Below, piece by piece: positions 30,874-39,490 of a DNA stretch of 64,000 nucleotides (positions are counted from its first letter, which is position 1; each line of letters starts with the position of its first letter). Made by a program: the position numbers and the translations under genes. Source of the DNA: JAWKNZ01 sp041391425 (GTDB lineage Bacteria > Bdellovibrionota_B > Oligoflexia > Oligoflexales > JAWKNZ01); assembly GCA_041391425.1 (NCBI GenBank), contig JAWKNZ010000006.1, positions 1 through 64,000 on the forward strand. Direction: 5' to 3'. Below the pieces are notes generated by a model, which was not told the origin of the DNA, ran no database searches, and saw only the letters and a list, made by a program, of their open reading frames with translations.

Positions 30874-31698
30874 ATGGATATATCTAATAAGTACAAAAAG
30901 ATCAATTTTAAAGAAGTTATCATATTTATCATAGCTAGATTTAGAAATAAAATCTTAATTCGAACACTAGCAAAGATGGCAGCTGCATTCACAAAAGGAT
31001 ATGAAAACTATAGCTTCAATCCATTGTTAAATGGAGAATTACGGGTGATAAAAGTCCTCTCAAATTTCAATCCTGATCTTATCTTTGATGTTGGAGCAAA
31101 TCATGGACACTGGACATCAACTGCACAAAAAATTCTTCCTCAGACACAATTTCATTGCTTTGAACTATCAGAGGATACCTTTTCAATTTTAAAGAAAAAT
31201 CTTATGGGTAAAAAGAATATCTACCTAAACAGCTTCGGTTTAAGTGAAAAAACCGAAGATATTGAGTTTAACTATGCCATTGGACACGATACGCATTCTT
31301 CTATTTGTACTACTGCAATTAGTGGAGATTATGAAAGAAGAAAGGCAAGAGTAGTTGCTGGTCACGAATATGCAAAAAAATTCAATTTAGAATCCATTTT
31401 CTTTCTAAAAATTGATGTAGAAGGTGGAGAGCACTTAGTATTAAAAGGTTTTGAAGAGATGATTCGAAAACAAAGAATTGTTATGATTCAATTTGAGTAT
31501 GGAAAAACCAATATAAATACAAAATTTTTTCTAAAAGATTTCTATGAAATATTAGAAAAAAATGGATATAAAATCGGAAAAATTTACCCTTCTTATGTTG
31601 ACTTTAAACAATACAAAAATTTGAACGAAGATTTTATAGGACCCAATTATTTGGCCGTCTTAGACAGTCACACCAGCCTGATTAAACAACTTAGCTAA
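30874..31698 (+). CDS. FkbM family methyltransferase
   Basis: A 274-aa SAM-dependent O-methyltransferase-like protein. The SAM site is FDVGANHGHWTSTAQ; the acidic residue at the end of the next strand is in FHCFELSEDT; then FLKIDVEGGEHLVLKGFE, the family hallmark. Members methylate sugars, lipids or polyketides; the substrate here is unknown and no glycan cluster is nearby. Its strongly AT-rich codon use and upstream gap suggest it may be an acquired gene. Start ATG has a weak site. Confidence 0.85.
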   Translation: MDISNKYKKINFKEVIIFIIARFRNKILIRTLAKMAAAFTKGYENYSFNPLLNGELRVIKVLSNFNPDLIFDVGANHGHWTSTAQKILPQTQFHCFELSEDTFSILKKNLMGKKNIYLNSFGLSEKTEDIEFNYAIGHDTHSSICTTAISGDYERRKARVVAGHEYAKKFNLESIFFLKIDVEGGEHLVLKGFEEMIRKQRIVMIQFEYGKTNINTKFFLKDFYEILEKNGYKIGKIYPSYVDFKQYKNLNEDFIGPNYLAVLDSHTSLIKQLS

Positions 31699-31820
31699 AT
31701 AAAATTTCAAACCTTTATAAGATAATCCATCAACTAGTATAGTGCAGACAGATATATTAAATAGATTGTTTTCCTAAATATTAATCTGGAAAATCGATAA
31801 AACTTAAAGGTTACATTTAA

Positions 31821-33068
31821 ATGACAAGCATCACTGATCCACTAAAACTGCCATGCGGAGCAGTACTAAAAAACCGCCTGGTCAAAGCTGCAATGAGCGA
31901 AAACATGTCAACAAATGACCACACCTCTAGTAAATTATTTGTACATGCCTATGACACCTGGAATAAGGGAGAAACTGGGCTTCTTATCACTGGAAACGTG
32001 ATGGTTGACTCAAAGCATCTAGGCGAGGCGCGGAATATTGTTATTGAGAATGGGCAAAACTCTGGTTTCGATCAATTACAAAAGTGGGCTCAAGCAGGCA
32101 CAGCAAATAATACCCATCTATGGATGCAAATCAATCACCCAGGAAAGCAGTCACCGAAGTTTTTATCTAAAACACCAGTTGCTCCTTCCGCAGTTCCCTA
32201 TACTTCTAAACTAGGGAAAATGTTTAATTCTCCAAGAGAGTTAACTGAGTCAGAAATCGAAGATATTATTTTGCGTTTTTGTTATACCGCAGAGATCGCA
32301 AAGAAAGCAGGGTTTACTGGAGTTCAAATTCACGGAGCTCATGGATACTTAGTAAGCCAATTCTTATCTCCTAAACATAATATACGCAAGGATCAATGGG
32401 GAGGAAGCCTTGAAAATAGGATGAGATTCTTAATGTGTGTTTATAACGAAATGCGGAAAAAATTAGGAAATGATTTTCCGATTTCTCTCAAACTTAACTC
32501 ATCGGATTTCCAGCAAGGCGGTTTTTCAGAGGAAGACTCCATCTCAGTAGCAAAAGCAATGGCGGATGCAGGAATAGATCTTATCGAGATATCAGGGGGA
32601 ACATACGAATCTCCTGTTATGACTGGCGCAAAGCAAGAAAAATCTTTAACCAAAAATACCTTGAAAAGAGAAGCCTACTTTTTGGAATATTGTAAAAAAA
32701 TTCGCTTAAAAATTAACATACCACTTATGCTCACAGGAGGCTTTAGAAGTTTGGAAGGAATGAGACAAGCAATAGAATTAAACTCCTGTGACTTAATTGG
32801 ATTAGCTAGACCTTTAGCCATCAACCCTAATTTTTCGAAAGAGGTCCTTAGTGGTGACAAATTTATTAAAAGTGAAGTTAAGCCGATTACAACTGGTTTT
32901 AAAAAGCTTGATCGGATGCTTCCATTAGAAATTTTATGGTATACTAATCAGATTCATAGGTTGGCTCATGGAAAAAAGACAACACCCGATAGTTCTCCAT
33001 TAATAATGATTTTCAAAAACATTATAAGTCATGGGGTGGAAAACTTAAGATTTGTAAGAAACAAGTAA
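31821..33068 (+). CDS. NADH:flavin oxidoreductase (Old Yellow Enzyme family)
   Basis: A 415-aa TIM-barrel FMN protein. Seen: PLKLPCGAVLKNRLVKAAMSE at the start, QINHPGKQSP with the substrate-binding His, GVQIHGAHGYLVSQFLSP (His-Gly-Ala-His active site), RKDQWGGSLENRMRF and DLIGLARPLA at the phosphate site. The enzymes reduce activated C=C bonds with NAD(P)H. It stands alone; physiological substrate unknown. The C-terminal 60 residues are an extension beyond the barrel. Confidence 0.9.
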   Translation: MTSITDPLKLPCGAVLKNRLVKAAMSENMSTNDHTSSKLFVHAYDTWNKGETGLLITGNVMVDSKHLGEARNIVIENGQNSGFDQLQKWAQAGTANNTHLWMQINHPGKQSPKFLSKTPVAPSAVPYTSKLGKMFNSPRELTESEIEDIILRFCYTAEIAKKAGFTGVQIHGAHGYLVSQFLSPKHNIRKDQWGGSLENRMRFLMCVYNEMRKKLGNDFPISLKLNSSDFQQGGFSEEDSISVAKAMADAGIDLIEISGGTYESPVMTGAKQEKSLTKNTLKREAYFLEYCKKIRLKINIPLMLTGGFRSLEGMRQAIELNSCDLIGLARPLAINPNFSKEVLSGDKFIKSEVKPITTGFKKLDRMLPLEILWYTNQIHRLAHGKKTTPDSSPLIMIFKNIISHGVENLRFVRNK

Positions 33069-33123
33069 AATTTCTATACTTACATCACAACCTAGACTCA
33101 CGACTTTCATGATTACCAAACTT

Positions 33124-33684
33124 TCAAAAAGAGCGGTTTTCGTTTTTTTGAATCAGTTGCGTTAGTTCAAGGCTCATTTTAGGATTCAAAGCGCCAAAAA
33201 CAACCTTTAATATACTTCCATCTGGTGAAATCAAAACCGAATTAGGTAATGATCCAACGGAAAATTTTGCTGCTAAATTACCAGCCTTATCAAAAATCAA
33301 TTTATACGGGATTCTATTCATTTTGCCCGATCTTAACAAAGCATCATATTCGTCGTAAGTAACAACTCCAACAATTTTGATGTGCCTGTCCAAATCGATA
33401 TACAGCTGCTCTAAGTACGCTTTTTCAGATGCACAAACTTGACACCAACTCGCCCAAAAATTAAGAAGATAAAATGAATCTAATTTACTGCTATCAAAAT
33501 GGAAAGCTCCAGCATCAGCAATTTTCTTTACAGGAAGACCATGCTCATCCTTAATTAATGGAGCACTAAAGGATGGAGCCTTATTCTTCTCTATACTATT
33601 CGCTTGGGAAGAATCAAGAAGTTGGATTCGTGTTAGAAGCAGTGCGAGTGCCAGCAGTGCCACTAAACTCAAAATCATCTTCAT
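33124..33684 (-). CDS. TlpA/ResA-like thioredoxin, membrane-anchored
   Basis: Periplasmic thiol-disulphide protein with N-terminal anchor MKMILSLVALLALALLL, the active site WASWCQVCASEK and the cis-Pro in GSLPNSVLI. It is the last gene of the oxidase operon, consistent with a role in apocytochrome c or CuA-site thiol reduction. The start is uncertain: the ATG at 33684, ATG at 33678 or GTG at 33705 are all within the preceding gene and none has a ribosome site. With any of these the overlap with the upstream gene is at least about 65 bases. Confidence 0.85.
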   Translation of the reverse strand: MKMILSLVALLALALLLTRIQLLDSSQANSIEKNKAPSFSAPLIKDEHGLPVKKIADAGAFHFDSSKLDSFYLLNFWASWCQVCASEKAYLEQLYIDLDRHIKIVGVVTYDEYDALLRSGKMNRIPYKLIFDKAGNLAAKFSVGSLPNSVLISPDGSILKVVFGALNPKMSLELTQLIQKNENRSF

Positions 33685-33895
33685 TATTATTGACTTGCTT
33701 AGCACGACGATAGACCCAATAAAAAATACTCCCTATCATAATCAAGGGAACAAATGTCAGAAGAGCAGTGGTTGAAATAAAAGCATATCGACTATCTTCA
33801 CCAAAGCCACAAACAGCGCATGCGTAGGCTTTTGATGAAATAAAGGTTGAAATCAAAAACACGGTCAATAAAAAATTTAATTTAATAATTCCCAT
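33614..33895 (-). CDS. Small membrane protein of the oxidase operon (CAVCGFGED motif)
   Basis: A 93-aa protein: signal or anchor (LLTVFLISTFISSKAYA), then CAVCGFGEDSRYAFISTTALLTFVPL, a membrane helix ending in YWVYRR and a short polar tail. The CxxC directly after the signal suggests metal or thiol chemistry. I recognise this kind of small gene next to cytochrome oxidase and TlpA genes, but know no function. It follows the second subunit III by 22 bases; its 3' end overlaps the tlpA-like frame. Confidence 0.7.
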   Translation of the reverse strand: MGIIKLNFLLTVFLISTFISSKAYACAVCGFGEDSRYAFISTTALLTFVPLIMIGSIFYWVYRRAKQVNNNEDDFEFSGTAGTRTASNTNPTS

Positions 33896-33917
33896 ATCTA
33901 CAACCTATTCTAACATA

Positions 33918-34520
33918 TTAAAAATATACCATCTTATAAAGTACAGGCCAGATTCCCACTATAAAGTACCAAAAAATCTGCATAGAATAAATATGCTCTA
34001 ACTTAATCTCACCACTTGCAACAATGCGATAAACATACACCATTGCCAAAACTGCAGAAAAAGCGTGAATGGCATGAGCTCCTATTAAAAGAAAAAAACA
34101 GGCACCAAAAACGCTACCAGAAAGCGTCATTCCATAGCGAATAAGATTTACCCATTCATATCCCTGGACCATCACAAAAAATAGCCCCAAAGCCATAGTC
34201 GCCAAAAGCAGGTTCTCTACTTTGGTTTTGTCTTTTTTGTCTTTAACAGCACGCCCAACAAAGTAAAGCATTATCCCACTTAGAAACAACACACCAGTAT
34301 TAAAGGCTGTAGTAGCTATCGGAAGTACAACACCCGAGGGAGGGGACCAAACCGCATAATTAGATTTAATAATAACGAAGGCACTTATAAGAGCGACAAA
34401 AAACATCACTTCTGTGATCACAAAAACAGAAGTCGCAAAAATCGTATTTGGAACAAGGGGCTTCCTACGTCTAAGACTTTCTCGGGGAGTAGGCTCCAAT
34501 AACCCAGTTGAAGTCAACAT
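33918..34520 (-). CDS. Heme-copper oxidase subunit III-like protein (second copy)
   Basis: A 200-aa polytopic protein of the COX3/CyoC type with five predicted helices: FATSVFVITEVMFFVALISAFVII, LPIATTAFNTGVLFLSGIML, FFVMVQGYEWVNLI, LLIGAHAIHAFSAVL with the His motif, and FWYFIVGIWPVLYKMVYF. Subunit III is a non-catalytic stabilising subunit. Another subunit III (35052-35630) is in the same operon, on the far side of subunit IV; such doublets occur in caa3-type operons of some delta-like lineages. Confidence 0.85.
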   Translation of the reverse strand: MLTSTGLLEPTPRESLRRRKPLVPNTIFATSVFVITEVMFFVALISAFVIIKSNYAVWSPPSGVVLPIATTAFNTGVLFLSGIMLYFVGRAVKDKKDKTKVENLLLATMALGLFFVMVQGYEWVNLIRYGMTLSGSVFGACFFLLIGAHAIHAFSAVLAMVYVYRIVASGEIKLEHIYSMQIFWYFIVGIWPVLYKMVYF

Positions 34521-34614
34521 GCTAATTTCATGCCTCCATATTCGAACTGAGCATTAATTCTCACTCCATGCACTTACTAAAAGGAGAGTTCAAACTATCT
34601 GCAATTAACTCAGT

Positions 34615-34971
34615 TCAGTGTTTACTATGCTCTAACTGTCCACCATGATGTTTTTCAATCAATACTGAGGCGGCAACATTCTTCCAGTTGTGCCCACTCG
34701 TTCTCATAACATCTACTACTGTTCCAGCATAGAACAAAAACACAGCAAGAAGCATAGATCCCAGCATCCACCACATAATCTTTTTTTCGACATTAAGATG
34801 CATAAAATGTGCACAAACAAAATAAGTTTTAACTATAGCAATCCCAAAAGCAGTTACCAGTGTCACTGCTTTAATTCCCAACTCAGGGCCTATAATACTA
34901 ATAATTAGAAGAACAACCAGAATTCCCCAAATCTTAACATAATGGGATGCTCCATGTGCAGACTCACTCAT
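34615..34971 (-). CDS. Cytochrome c oxidase subunit IV (prokaryotic CoxD/CtaF-like)
   Basis: A 118-aa protein with three membrane helices: YVKIWGILVVLLIISIIG, VTLVTAFGIAIVKTYFVCAHFMHL and WWMLGSMLLAVFLFYAGTVVDV. The segment KTYFVCAHFMHLNVEKK is the signature of bacterial subunit IV. Accessory, assembly-stabilising subunit. It lies between the two subunit III genes. Confidence 0.85.
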   Translation of the reverse strand: MSESAHGASHYVKIWGILVVLLIISIIGPELGIKAVTLVTAFGIAIVKTYFVCAHFMHLNVEKKIMWWMLGSMLLAVFLFYAGTVVDVMRTSGHNWKNVAASVLIEKHHGGQLEHSKH

Positions 34972-35051
34972 ATCAAATCCTCTTTAACCACTTACCCTGT
35001 CAAATAAAACTTAAAAATCCAAAACAAATCTAACTTGAGTTCAATCTCACA

Positions 35052-35630
35052 TTACTTTGCAATATACAGCAGTGGAAATAAGAAAATCCAAACAATATCA
35101 ACAAAATGCCAATACAGCCCGATCAATTCCACCCTATGAAGATTCTTAGCTCTCAAGACATCAAAAGAGATGATAGCCATAATAATCATCCCCGCAATTA
35201 TATGAGTCGCATGGATACCTGCCGCTGTATAATAAAACGACCAAAATAAATTTGCACTGATAGTAAAACCGTGTGCAATCTCATTACTCCATTCAAAAGC
35301 CTTAAATATCAAAAAGAGGGCTCCACCTCCAATCGTAAACCAGATATATTTAAAAGCCTGGAGATGATTTTTTTTCTCTGCATGGTAATGCGCAAGCACA
35401 ACAAACAAACTAGATGTCAATAGAACAAATGTATTAACACTGCCGATTGCAGTATTAGTATGTGAAGCTGCCTCTGCCCAATAATCAAATTTGAGCCGCA
35501 GCATGATATAAGACATTAGTAGACCGCCAAAAATCACGATCTCCGAACCGATAATCCACCAAACGGCCAGCTTTCCAGTCCGAATTCCCGTTGCGCTCCT
35601 ACCTGTTGCTACTGGTATTGCATGTCCCAC
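35052..35630 (-). CDS. coxC: Cytochrome c oxidase subunit III
   Basis: A 192-aa COX3 of the shorter bacterial type: VWWIIGSEIVIFGGLLMSYIML, SSLFVVLAHYHAEKK, FKAFEWSNEI, AAGIHATHIIAGMIIM (His motif) and LYWHFVDIVWIFLFPLLYI, the family end. Membrane protein accompanying the catalytic core. It follows coxA in the operon by about 50 bases. Confidence 0.92.
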   Translation of the reverse strand: MGHAIPVATGRSATGIRTGKLAVWWIIGSEIVIFGGLLMSYIMLRLKFDYWAEAASHTNTAIGSVNTFVLLTSSLFVVLAHYHAEKKNHLQAFKYIWFTIGGGALFLIFKAFEWSNEIAHGFTISANLFWSFYYTAAGIHATHIIAGMIIMAIISFDVLRAKNLHRVELIGLYWHFVDIVWIFLFPLLYIAK

Positions 35631-35683
35631 GTTTGTCGTCCTTGTAGTTAAGTTAAATAAAAATTCTCTTATTCAATACAAAA

Positions 35684-36448
35684 TTACTTTTCATTCTGAG
35701 GCCAGAAGTCCGATTCCCGCCCTGGAACACTATACTCGTAAGGTCCACGATAAACCTCAGGTAAAACCGGGAAATTACCATGAGGCGCTGGTGATTCCGT
35801 TTGCCATTCAAGCGTATTTGCCTTCCACGGGTTTCTGCCGGCTTTCTCACCCCTAAACAGGCTGGCAATAAAGTTTATCACGAAGATAACTTGGAATGCC
35901 AACATCGCAATAAGAGAGCATGTCGCAATTATCCTTAAATTCTGCATTGAAGGATTCGCTAAATCTGGAAAGTTTTGATAATTAAATATCCTTCGGTGCT
36001 GCCCAGCCGCTCCGAGCATAAACAGAGGGATAAAGATCAGGTTAAAGGGGATAATCGTACCCCAAAAATGGATCTTGCCCCAAAATTCATTCATTTTACG
36101 ACCAAACATCTTCGGATACCAGTAGTAGATTGCAGCAAAAGTTGCAATAATTGCGATAGGAACAAATGTATAATGAAAATGTGCTAATACGAAGTAAGTG
36201 TCATGAAAATAGATATCTGCGCCACTAGCACCAAGAAAAATACCAGTAACCCCACCAATTAAGAACTCAGCCAAGAAAGATAAGGCAAAAAGCATTGGGA
36301 CCGAAAAAGTTATAGATCCCCCATACAAAGTAGCTATATACACAAACATCATTTCTGCAATTGGAACTGATATCATAACTGTTGTTACAGTAAAAACATT
36401 CGCCATGCGTGGATCAATTCCTGAAATAAATTGATGATGAGCCCACAC
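35684..36448 (-). CDS. coxA: coxA C-terminal fragment (frame 2)
   Basis: The intact frame for about the last 250 residues: WAHHQFISGIDPRMANVF (CuB histidines), SVPIAEMMFVYIATLYGG, heme a3/a ligands in DTYFVLAHFHYTFV, and a hydrophilic tail ending ESDFWPQNEK. It begins at a GTG that is really an internal Val codon, so this is not a true start. Confidence 0.75.
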   Translation of the reverse strand: MWAHHQFISGIDPRMANVFTVTTVMISVPIAEMMFVYIATLYGGSITFSVPMLFALSFLAEFLIGGVTGIFLGASGADIYFHDTYFVLAHFHYTFVPIAIIATFAAIYYWYPKMFGRKMNEFWGKIHFWGTIIPFNLIFIPLFMLGAAGQHRRIFNYQNFPDLANPSMQNLRIIATCSLIAMLAFQVIFVINFIASLFRGEKAGRNPWKANTLEWQTESPAPHGNFPVLPEVYRGPYEYSVPGRESDFWPQNEK

Positions 36449-36533
36449 AAAAAGCTCAAAATCCCTGTCGCAACTGCCGTATATAAGACTGTTTTATAGC
36501 CAAAAGCTTTTTCTAGAGAAAACGGTAATAATT

Positions 36534-37367
36534 TCAGCTACTATACCCATGGCCGGTAACAATACGACATAAACCTCGGGTGCCCAAAAAACCAGAAAAG
36601 ATGCTGCCAAAGTACTGAGTCCCTCCCGATGAAGGGTTGAAAAACCCTGTTCCTAAAGTCTGATCAAAAATCAGCATAATTGCACCAGCAATTAGAGGCC
36701 CAACAGAAGCCATAAACATAATACTGGCAATGACAATCATCCATAAAACCATGGGTATGTCAGTCCATTTCATCCCTGGAGCCCTAGAATTCATAAGGGT
36801 CGTGATAAAATTAATCCCTCCGAGCAAAAAGGCAACAAACTCCAACGCAACAGCAGTAATCCATAAAGTCGCCCCTAACGGCGTCAAATTGTATGTAGAC
36901 TCGGCTGACAAAGGTGGATATGCCGTCCAAGCACCACCAAAACCTCCTCCAGGTACAACAAAAGAGACGCAGAGCACAATCGCACTTATTAAAAATACTT
37001 GATAAGAAAGACGGTTAATCCTCGGAAAAACCATATCATCAGCGCCAATCATCAAAGGAATGAGAAAATTCCCAAACGCAGCAATCAGAACAGGCATGGC
37101 TACCCAAAAAATCATAATAGTGCCATGGTTAGTTACTAATGCATTGTACTGCATCGAATTAACTAGACCAAAACCAAAAACCTCTTTTCCTGGAAAGGCA
37201 AGCTGCATTCTAAAAACGTAGACAAAGAAACCTCCAATTAAGGCCATAAACATACCCGTAAATAAATACTGCATGCCTATAATTTTGTGATCTGTCGAAA
37301 AGACATATTTTGACCAAAAGCTCATTTCATGATGGCCGTGACCGGCAGTTTCTGCATTAGCAGTCAT
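36534..37367 (-). CDS. coxA: coxA N-terminal fragment (frame 1)
   Basis: The intact reading frame for residues 1 to about 260 of subunit I: STDHKIIGMQYLFTG, the heme a ligand region YNALVTNHGTIMIFW, GADDMVFPRINRLSYQ, SVGPLIAGAIMLIFD. It then goes out of frame after SSGGTQ and ends at a false stop. See the full-locus entry. Confidence 0.75.
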   Translation of the reverse strand: MTANAETAGHGHHEMSFWSKYVFSTDHKIIGMQYLFTGMFMALIGGFFVYVFRMQLAFPGKEVFGFGLVNSMQYNALVTNHGTIMIFWVAMPVLIAAFGNFLIPLMIGADDMVFPRINRLSYQVFLISAIVLCVSFVVPGGGFGGAWTAYPPLSAESTYNLTPLGATLWITAVALEFVAFLLGGINFITTLMNSRAPGMKWTDIPMVLWMIVIASIMFMASVGPLIAGAIMLIFDQTLGTGFFNPSSGGTQYFGSIFSGFLGTRGLCRIVTGHGYSS

Positions 37368-37472
37368 TGGATCCTCAAACGTCTGTATATTAATATTCCA
37401 CTGATTTTCTTAACGAAATACATAGCACGACAAGAAACTTAATTATTGTGGTTGTCTATGATAGCTAAGAAA

Positions 37473-38138
37473 TCATCCTCGCTTATTTTTCAGCCATTTA
37501 TTGTGATCATCATCAGATTCGACAAAAACCCGGGCACCCATAACCCCGTGGCCAATACCACACATTTCTGCACACTGAAGATCCCACTGCCCTACCTTCG
37601 TTGGCTTAAACCAACCTGTTATGACCCTGCCAGGAATAGCATCCTGCTTCAAACGGAATACCGGCACTGAAAAACTATGTATGACATCTGCCGACTGCAA
37701 CTTAAAATGATAAGTCTTACCGACTTTAAGCCTCAATTCATCGACAGTCTCCACATCATCTTCAGTTCCTAATTTATGATCTTCTCCAGGGTGGGTAAAT
37801 CGCCAAGCCCATTGATATCCAACCACACCAATAGTCTCATCTGCCTCTGGAAGCTCTTGCTTAATTTGGTACCATACATTTATCGCCATAACCAAAATAA
37901 TGATATCAAAAACAAGAACAGCAAAGTGCGGAATGGAAATCCACTTCATTTCCGACTTGTTCTCGCCAGTAATGTATTGAGCTTTCTGCCCCTTTTTTGC
38001 CTTAAATTTGAAGCAAAAATAAAAGAGGATTGCCTCAGCCGCTATGAGCCATGCAAAAACAACGACCGCTATGAAAACAATCAGAAAATCTACTTCGCCA
38101 GCAAAGCTAGATACACTTTCAGGTAAGAGACTTATCAT
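37473..38138 (-). CDS. coxB: Cytochrome c oxidase subunit II (CuA)
   Basis: A 221-aa protein with two N-terminal membrane helices (DFLIVFIAVVVFAWLIAA; IPHFAVLVFDIIILVMAI) and a periplasmic cupredoxin domain: GYQWAWRFTHPG, DVIHSFSVPVFRLKQDAIPGR, and the binuclear CuA site C189-AEM-C193-GIG-H197-GV-M200. Accepts electrons from cytochrome c and passes them to heme a. There is no C-terminal heme domain; the separate diheme cytochrome gene upstream may serve instead. Confidence 0.95.
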   Translation of the reverse strand: MISLLPESVSSFAGEVDFLIVFIAVVVFAWLIAAEAILFYFCFKFKAKKGQKAQYITGENKSEMKWISIPHFAVLVFDIIILVMAINVWYQIKQELPEADETIGVVGYQWAWRFTHPGEDHKLGTEDDVETVDELRLKVGKTYHFKLQSADVIHSFSVPVFRLKQDAIPGRVITGWFKPTKVGQWDLQCAEMCGIGHGVMGARVFVESDDDHNKWLKNKRG

Positions 38139-38165
38139 AAAAAAGCCCTATTCTATCTTGGTGAA

Positions 38166-38270
38166 TTAAAGAATAAAAACGAAGACAACTGAAGAGTACA
38201 ATATCACTCCAATTAATGTTAGGTAGAACCACTGTTTTGCATATACTTCTGGGTCGTTGCTAAGATTCAT
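38166..38270 (-). CDS. 34-aa single-helix membrane peptide in the oxidase operon
   Basis: Starts MNLSNDPEVYAKQ and continues WFYLTLIGVILYSSVVFVFIL: a short polar head and one membrane helix. GAGAGG lies 5-6 bases before the ATG. It sits between the cytochrome c and coxB genes on the same strand (14 bases after the former). Size and place recall small oxidase subunits (CcoQ, CoxIV-type peptides), but I recognise no family. Confidence 0.65.
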   Translation of the reverse strand: MNLSNDPEVYAKQWFYLTLIGVILYSSVVFVFIL

Positions 38271-38283
38271 CGGTGCCTCTCAG

Positions 38284-38961
38284 TTATCTCAATGTTTGAA
38301 TATAAGTAATAACATCTTTCATCGCTTGCTCATCAAGAGTTGCGGCCATTCCTTTCATGGTAGCTCCTGTCGGATCTTTCTGAGCATCTCCACCACGGAT
38401 ACCTTGTTTAAAGTTTTTCAATTGCTTTAAAAGATACCAATCACTTGATTGAGTAAGAGGGGGACCACCAATTGCCTGCATACCTTTACCTTCAGGACCA
38501 TGGCAACTGCTACAAAGTTTATAACGTTCTTCGCCAGCAATCACACTTCCCTTAATCTCAGTAGCCGCATGCTTAGATTCCATCACAGTATCTTTTTTTA
38601 ATTCAACCAGCTTCAAAGATTCAACATATTTTGAAACTGATTCAATATCCTCTTTATTGTACAATGCTCTAGCCATCGAGCGCATTCGTAACCCAGCAAC
38701 ATCCTTTGGGTGTGCCCCTCTTGCACCTGTGCGGAATTTTTCAATTTGAGCCTGAACATACCACGCCGGAAGCCCAGCTATTGATGGTGCCTGCAATGCT
38801 AGGTTGCCTTCACCAGCAGGTCCATGGCAAGCAGCGCAGATGTTGAAAACTTCACTTCCGCGTTCTGCAGCAAGAGTTTTGTCCACAAATGGGAATGCAA
38901 ACTGAGCGATGATTAAATTAAGAAAAAAAATGAATTTTGGTGACAATCTGTGTGTTTGCAA
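38284..38961 (-). CDS. Diheme cytochrome c (c4/c553-like)
   Basis: A 225-aa secreted protein: signal peptide (FIFFLNLIIAQFAFPFVDKTLAA), two class I cytochrome domains with heme sites CAACH and CSSCH, and distal ligands around MRSMA and MKGMAATL. Likely the electron donor to the oxidase encoded just downstream. The start appears to be TTG at 38961, with GGAG about 9 bases upstream; no in-frame ATG precedes the signal peptide. First gene of the operon. Confidence 0.88.
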   Translation of the reverse strand: MQTHRLSPKFIFFLNLIIAQFAFPFVDKTLAAERGSEVFNICAACHGPAGEGNLALQAPSIAGLPAWYVQAQIEKFRTGARGAHPKDVAGLRMRSMARALYNKEDIESVSKYVESLKLVELKKDTVMESKHAATEIKGSVIAGEERYKLCSSCHGPEGKGMQAIGGPPLTQSSDWYLLKQLKNFKQGIRGGDAQKDPTGATMKGMAATLDEQAMKDVITYIQTLR

Positions 38962-39490
38962 CAGCAGAACTCCAATCTAATTAATAGATAACTATCTTAT
39001 ATTGCTGATATTACTGCAATCATCAATTTTCAAGGATTTGCGCCTTTGGTCCCAAAAGGACCTATCCGGTATGGGTGGATTAGAGCATAAGTCACTAAAA
39101 AGATGCAAGATGAAAAATAAATTAGAAAAATTAAGGGGTCTTAAAAATCTCAGTTCTACCATCTGGTTTGGACTCTACAAACATTAATACCGAGCTCTCT
39201 AAATCTGAAGAAAGTATTAATAGGATGCTGCACAAAAAAGAGCCACCTTCTCATAACAGCGAGCAGTCTTCACAAAAATTGATTACAATCAAAGCATGTT
39301 ATAACCAATAACATAGACAATAACAAAACATATTCAATCAAACATCGCCTATTGTAACCTTATGGACAAAGTTAACGAATAGCAGGCTATCCAACAGTGG
39401 ATTATCTATAGCAATTGACATGAATATATATTTATATGAATATTGATTCAATATTTATCAAAAAAACCTTTAACCACAATCGGTAGTTTT
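38962..39490. other. Divergent region between the oxidase operon and arsR-pst
   Basis: About 530 bases. The right end holds the arsR promoter/operator (separate entry). The left part must contain the oxidase operon promoter. Short frames here lack ribosome sites and family matches. Confidence 0.5.
39415..39455 (+). promoter_or_regulatory. arsR promoter with overlapping operator-like palindrome
   Basis: A consensus -35 TTGACA (39415-39420) followed, with 17-base spacing, by a weak -10 (GAATAT). The perfect palindrome AATATTGA-T-TCAATATT (39439-39455) covers the -10 and start region, 36 bases before the arsR ATG. ArsR/SmtB repressors typically bind such AT-rich inverted repeats containing TGAAT/ATTCA, so autoregulation is likely. 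Confidence 0.55.

Larger units (their letters stand above)
35684..37367 (-). pseudogene. coxA: Cytochrome c oxidase subunit I, interrupted by four apparent frameshifts
   Basis: The whole locus would encode a normal subunit I of about 560 aa, the catalytic heme a / heme a3-CuB subunit. Reading shifts at four homopolymers: 36621-36623 (one G too few on the coding strand), 36578-36580 (one C too few), 36508-36512 (A-run off by one or two) and 36449-36453 (one T too few). Re-joined, it reads GGDSVLWQHLFWFFGHP-EVY-VVLLPAMGIVAEIITVFSRK, then AFGYKTVLYTAVATGILSFF-VWAHHQF, which is textbook COX1 including the CuB His and the His-Tyr region. All four lie in single-base runs, so sequencing or consensus error is the likeliest cause; a real pseudogene is the alternative. 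Surrounding oxidase genes are intact. Confidence 0.85.

Noticed and set aside
35684..37367. Two separate genes instead of one broken coxA
   Set aside because: Together they form exactly one subunit I with no overlap or duplication, and the missing middle is encoded between them in shifted frames.
39002..39187. 61-aa open frame between the cytochrome c gene and arsR
   Set aside because: TTG start, no ribosome site, no recognisable domain; lies where promoters are expected.
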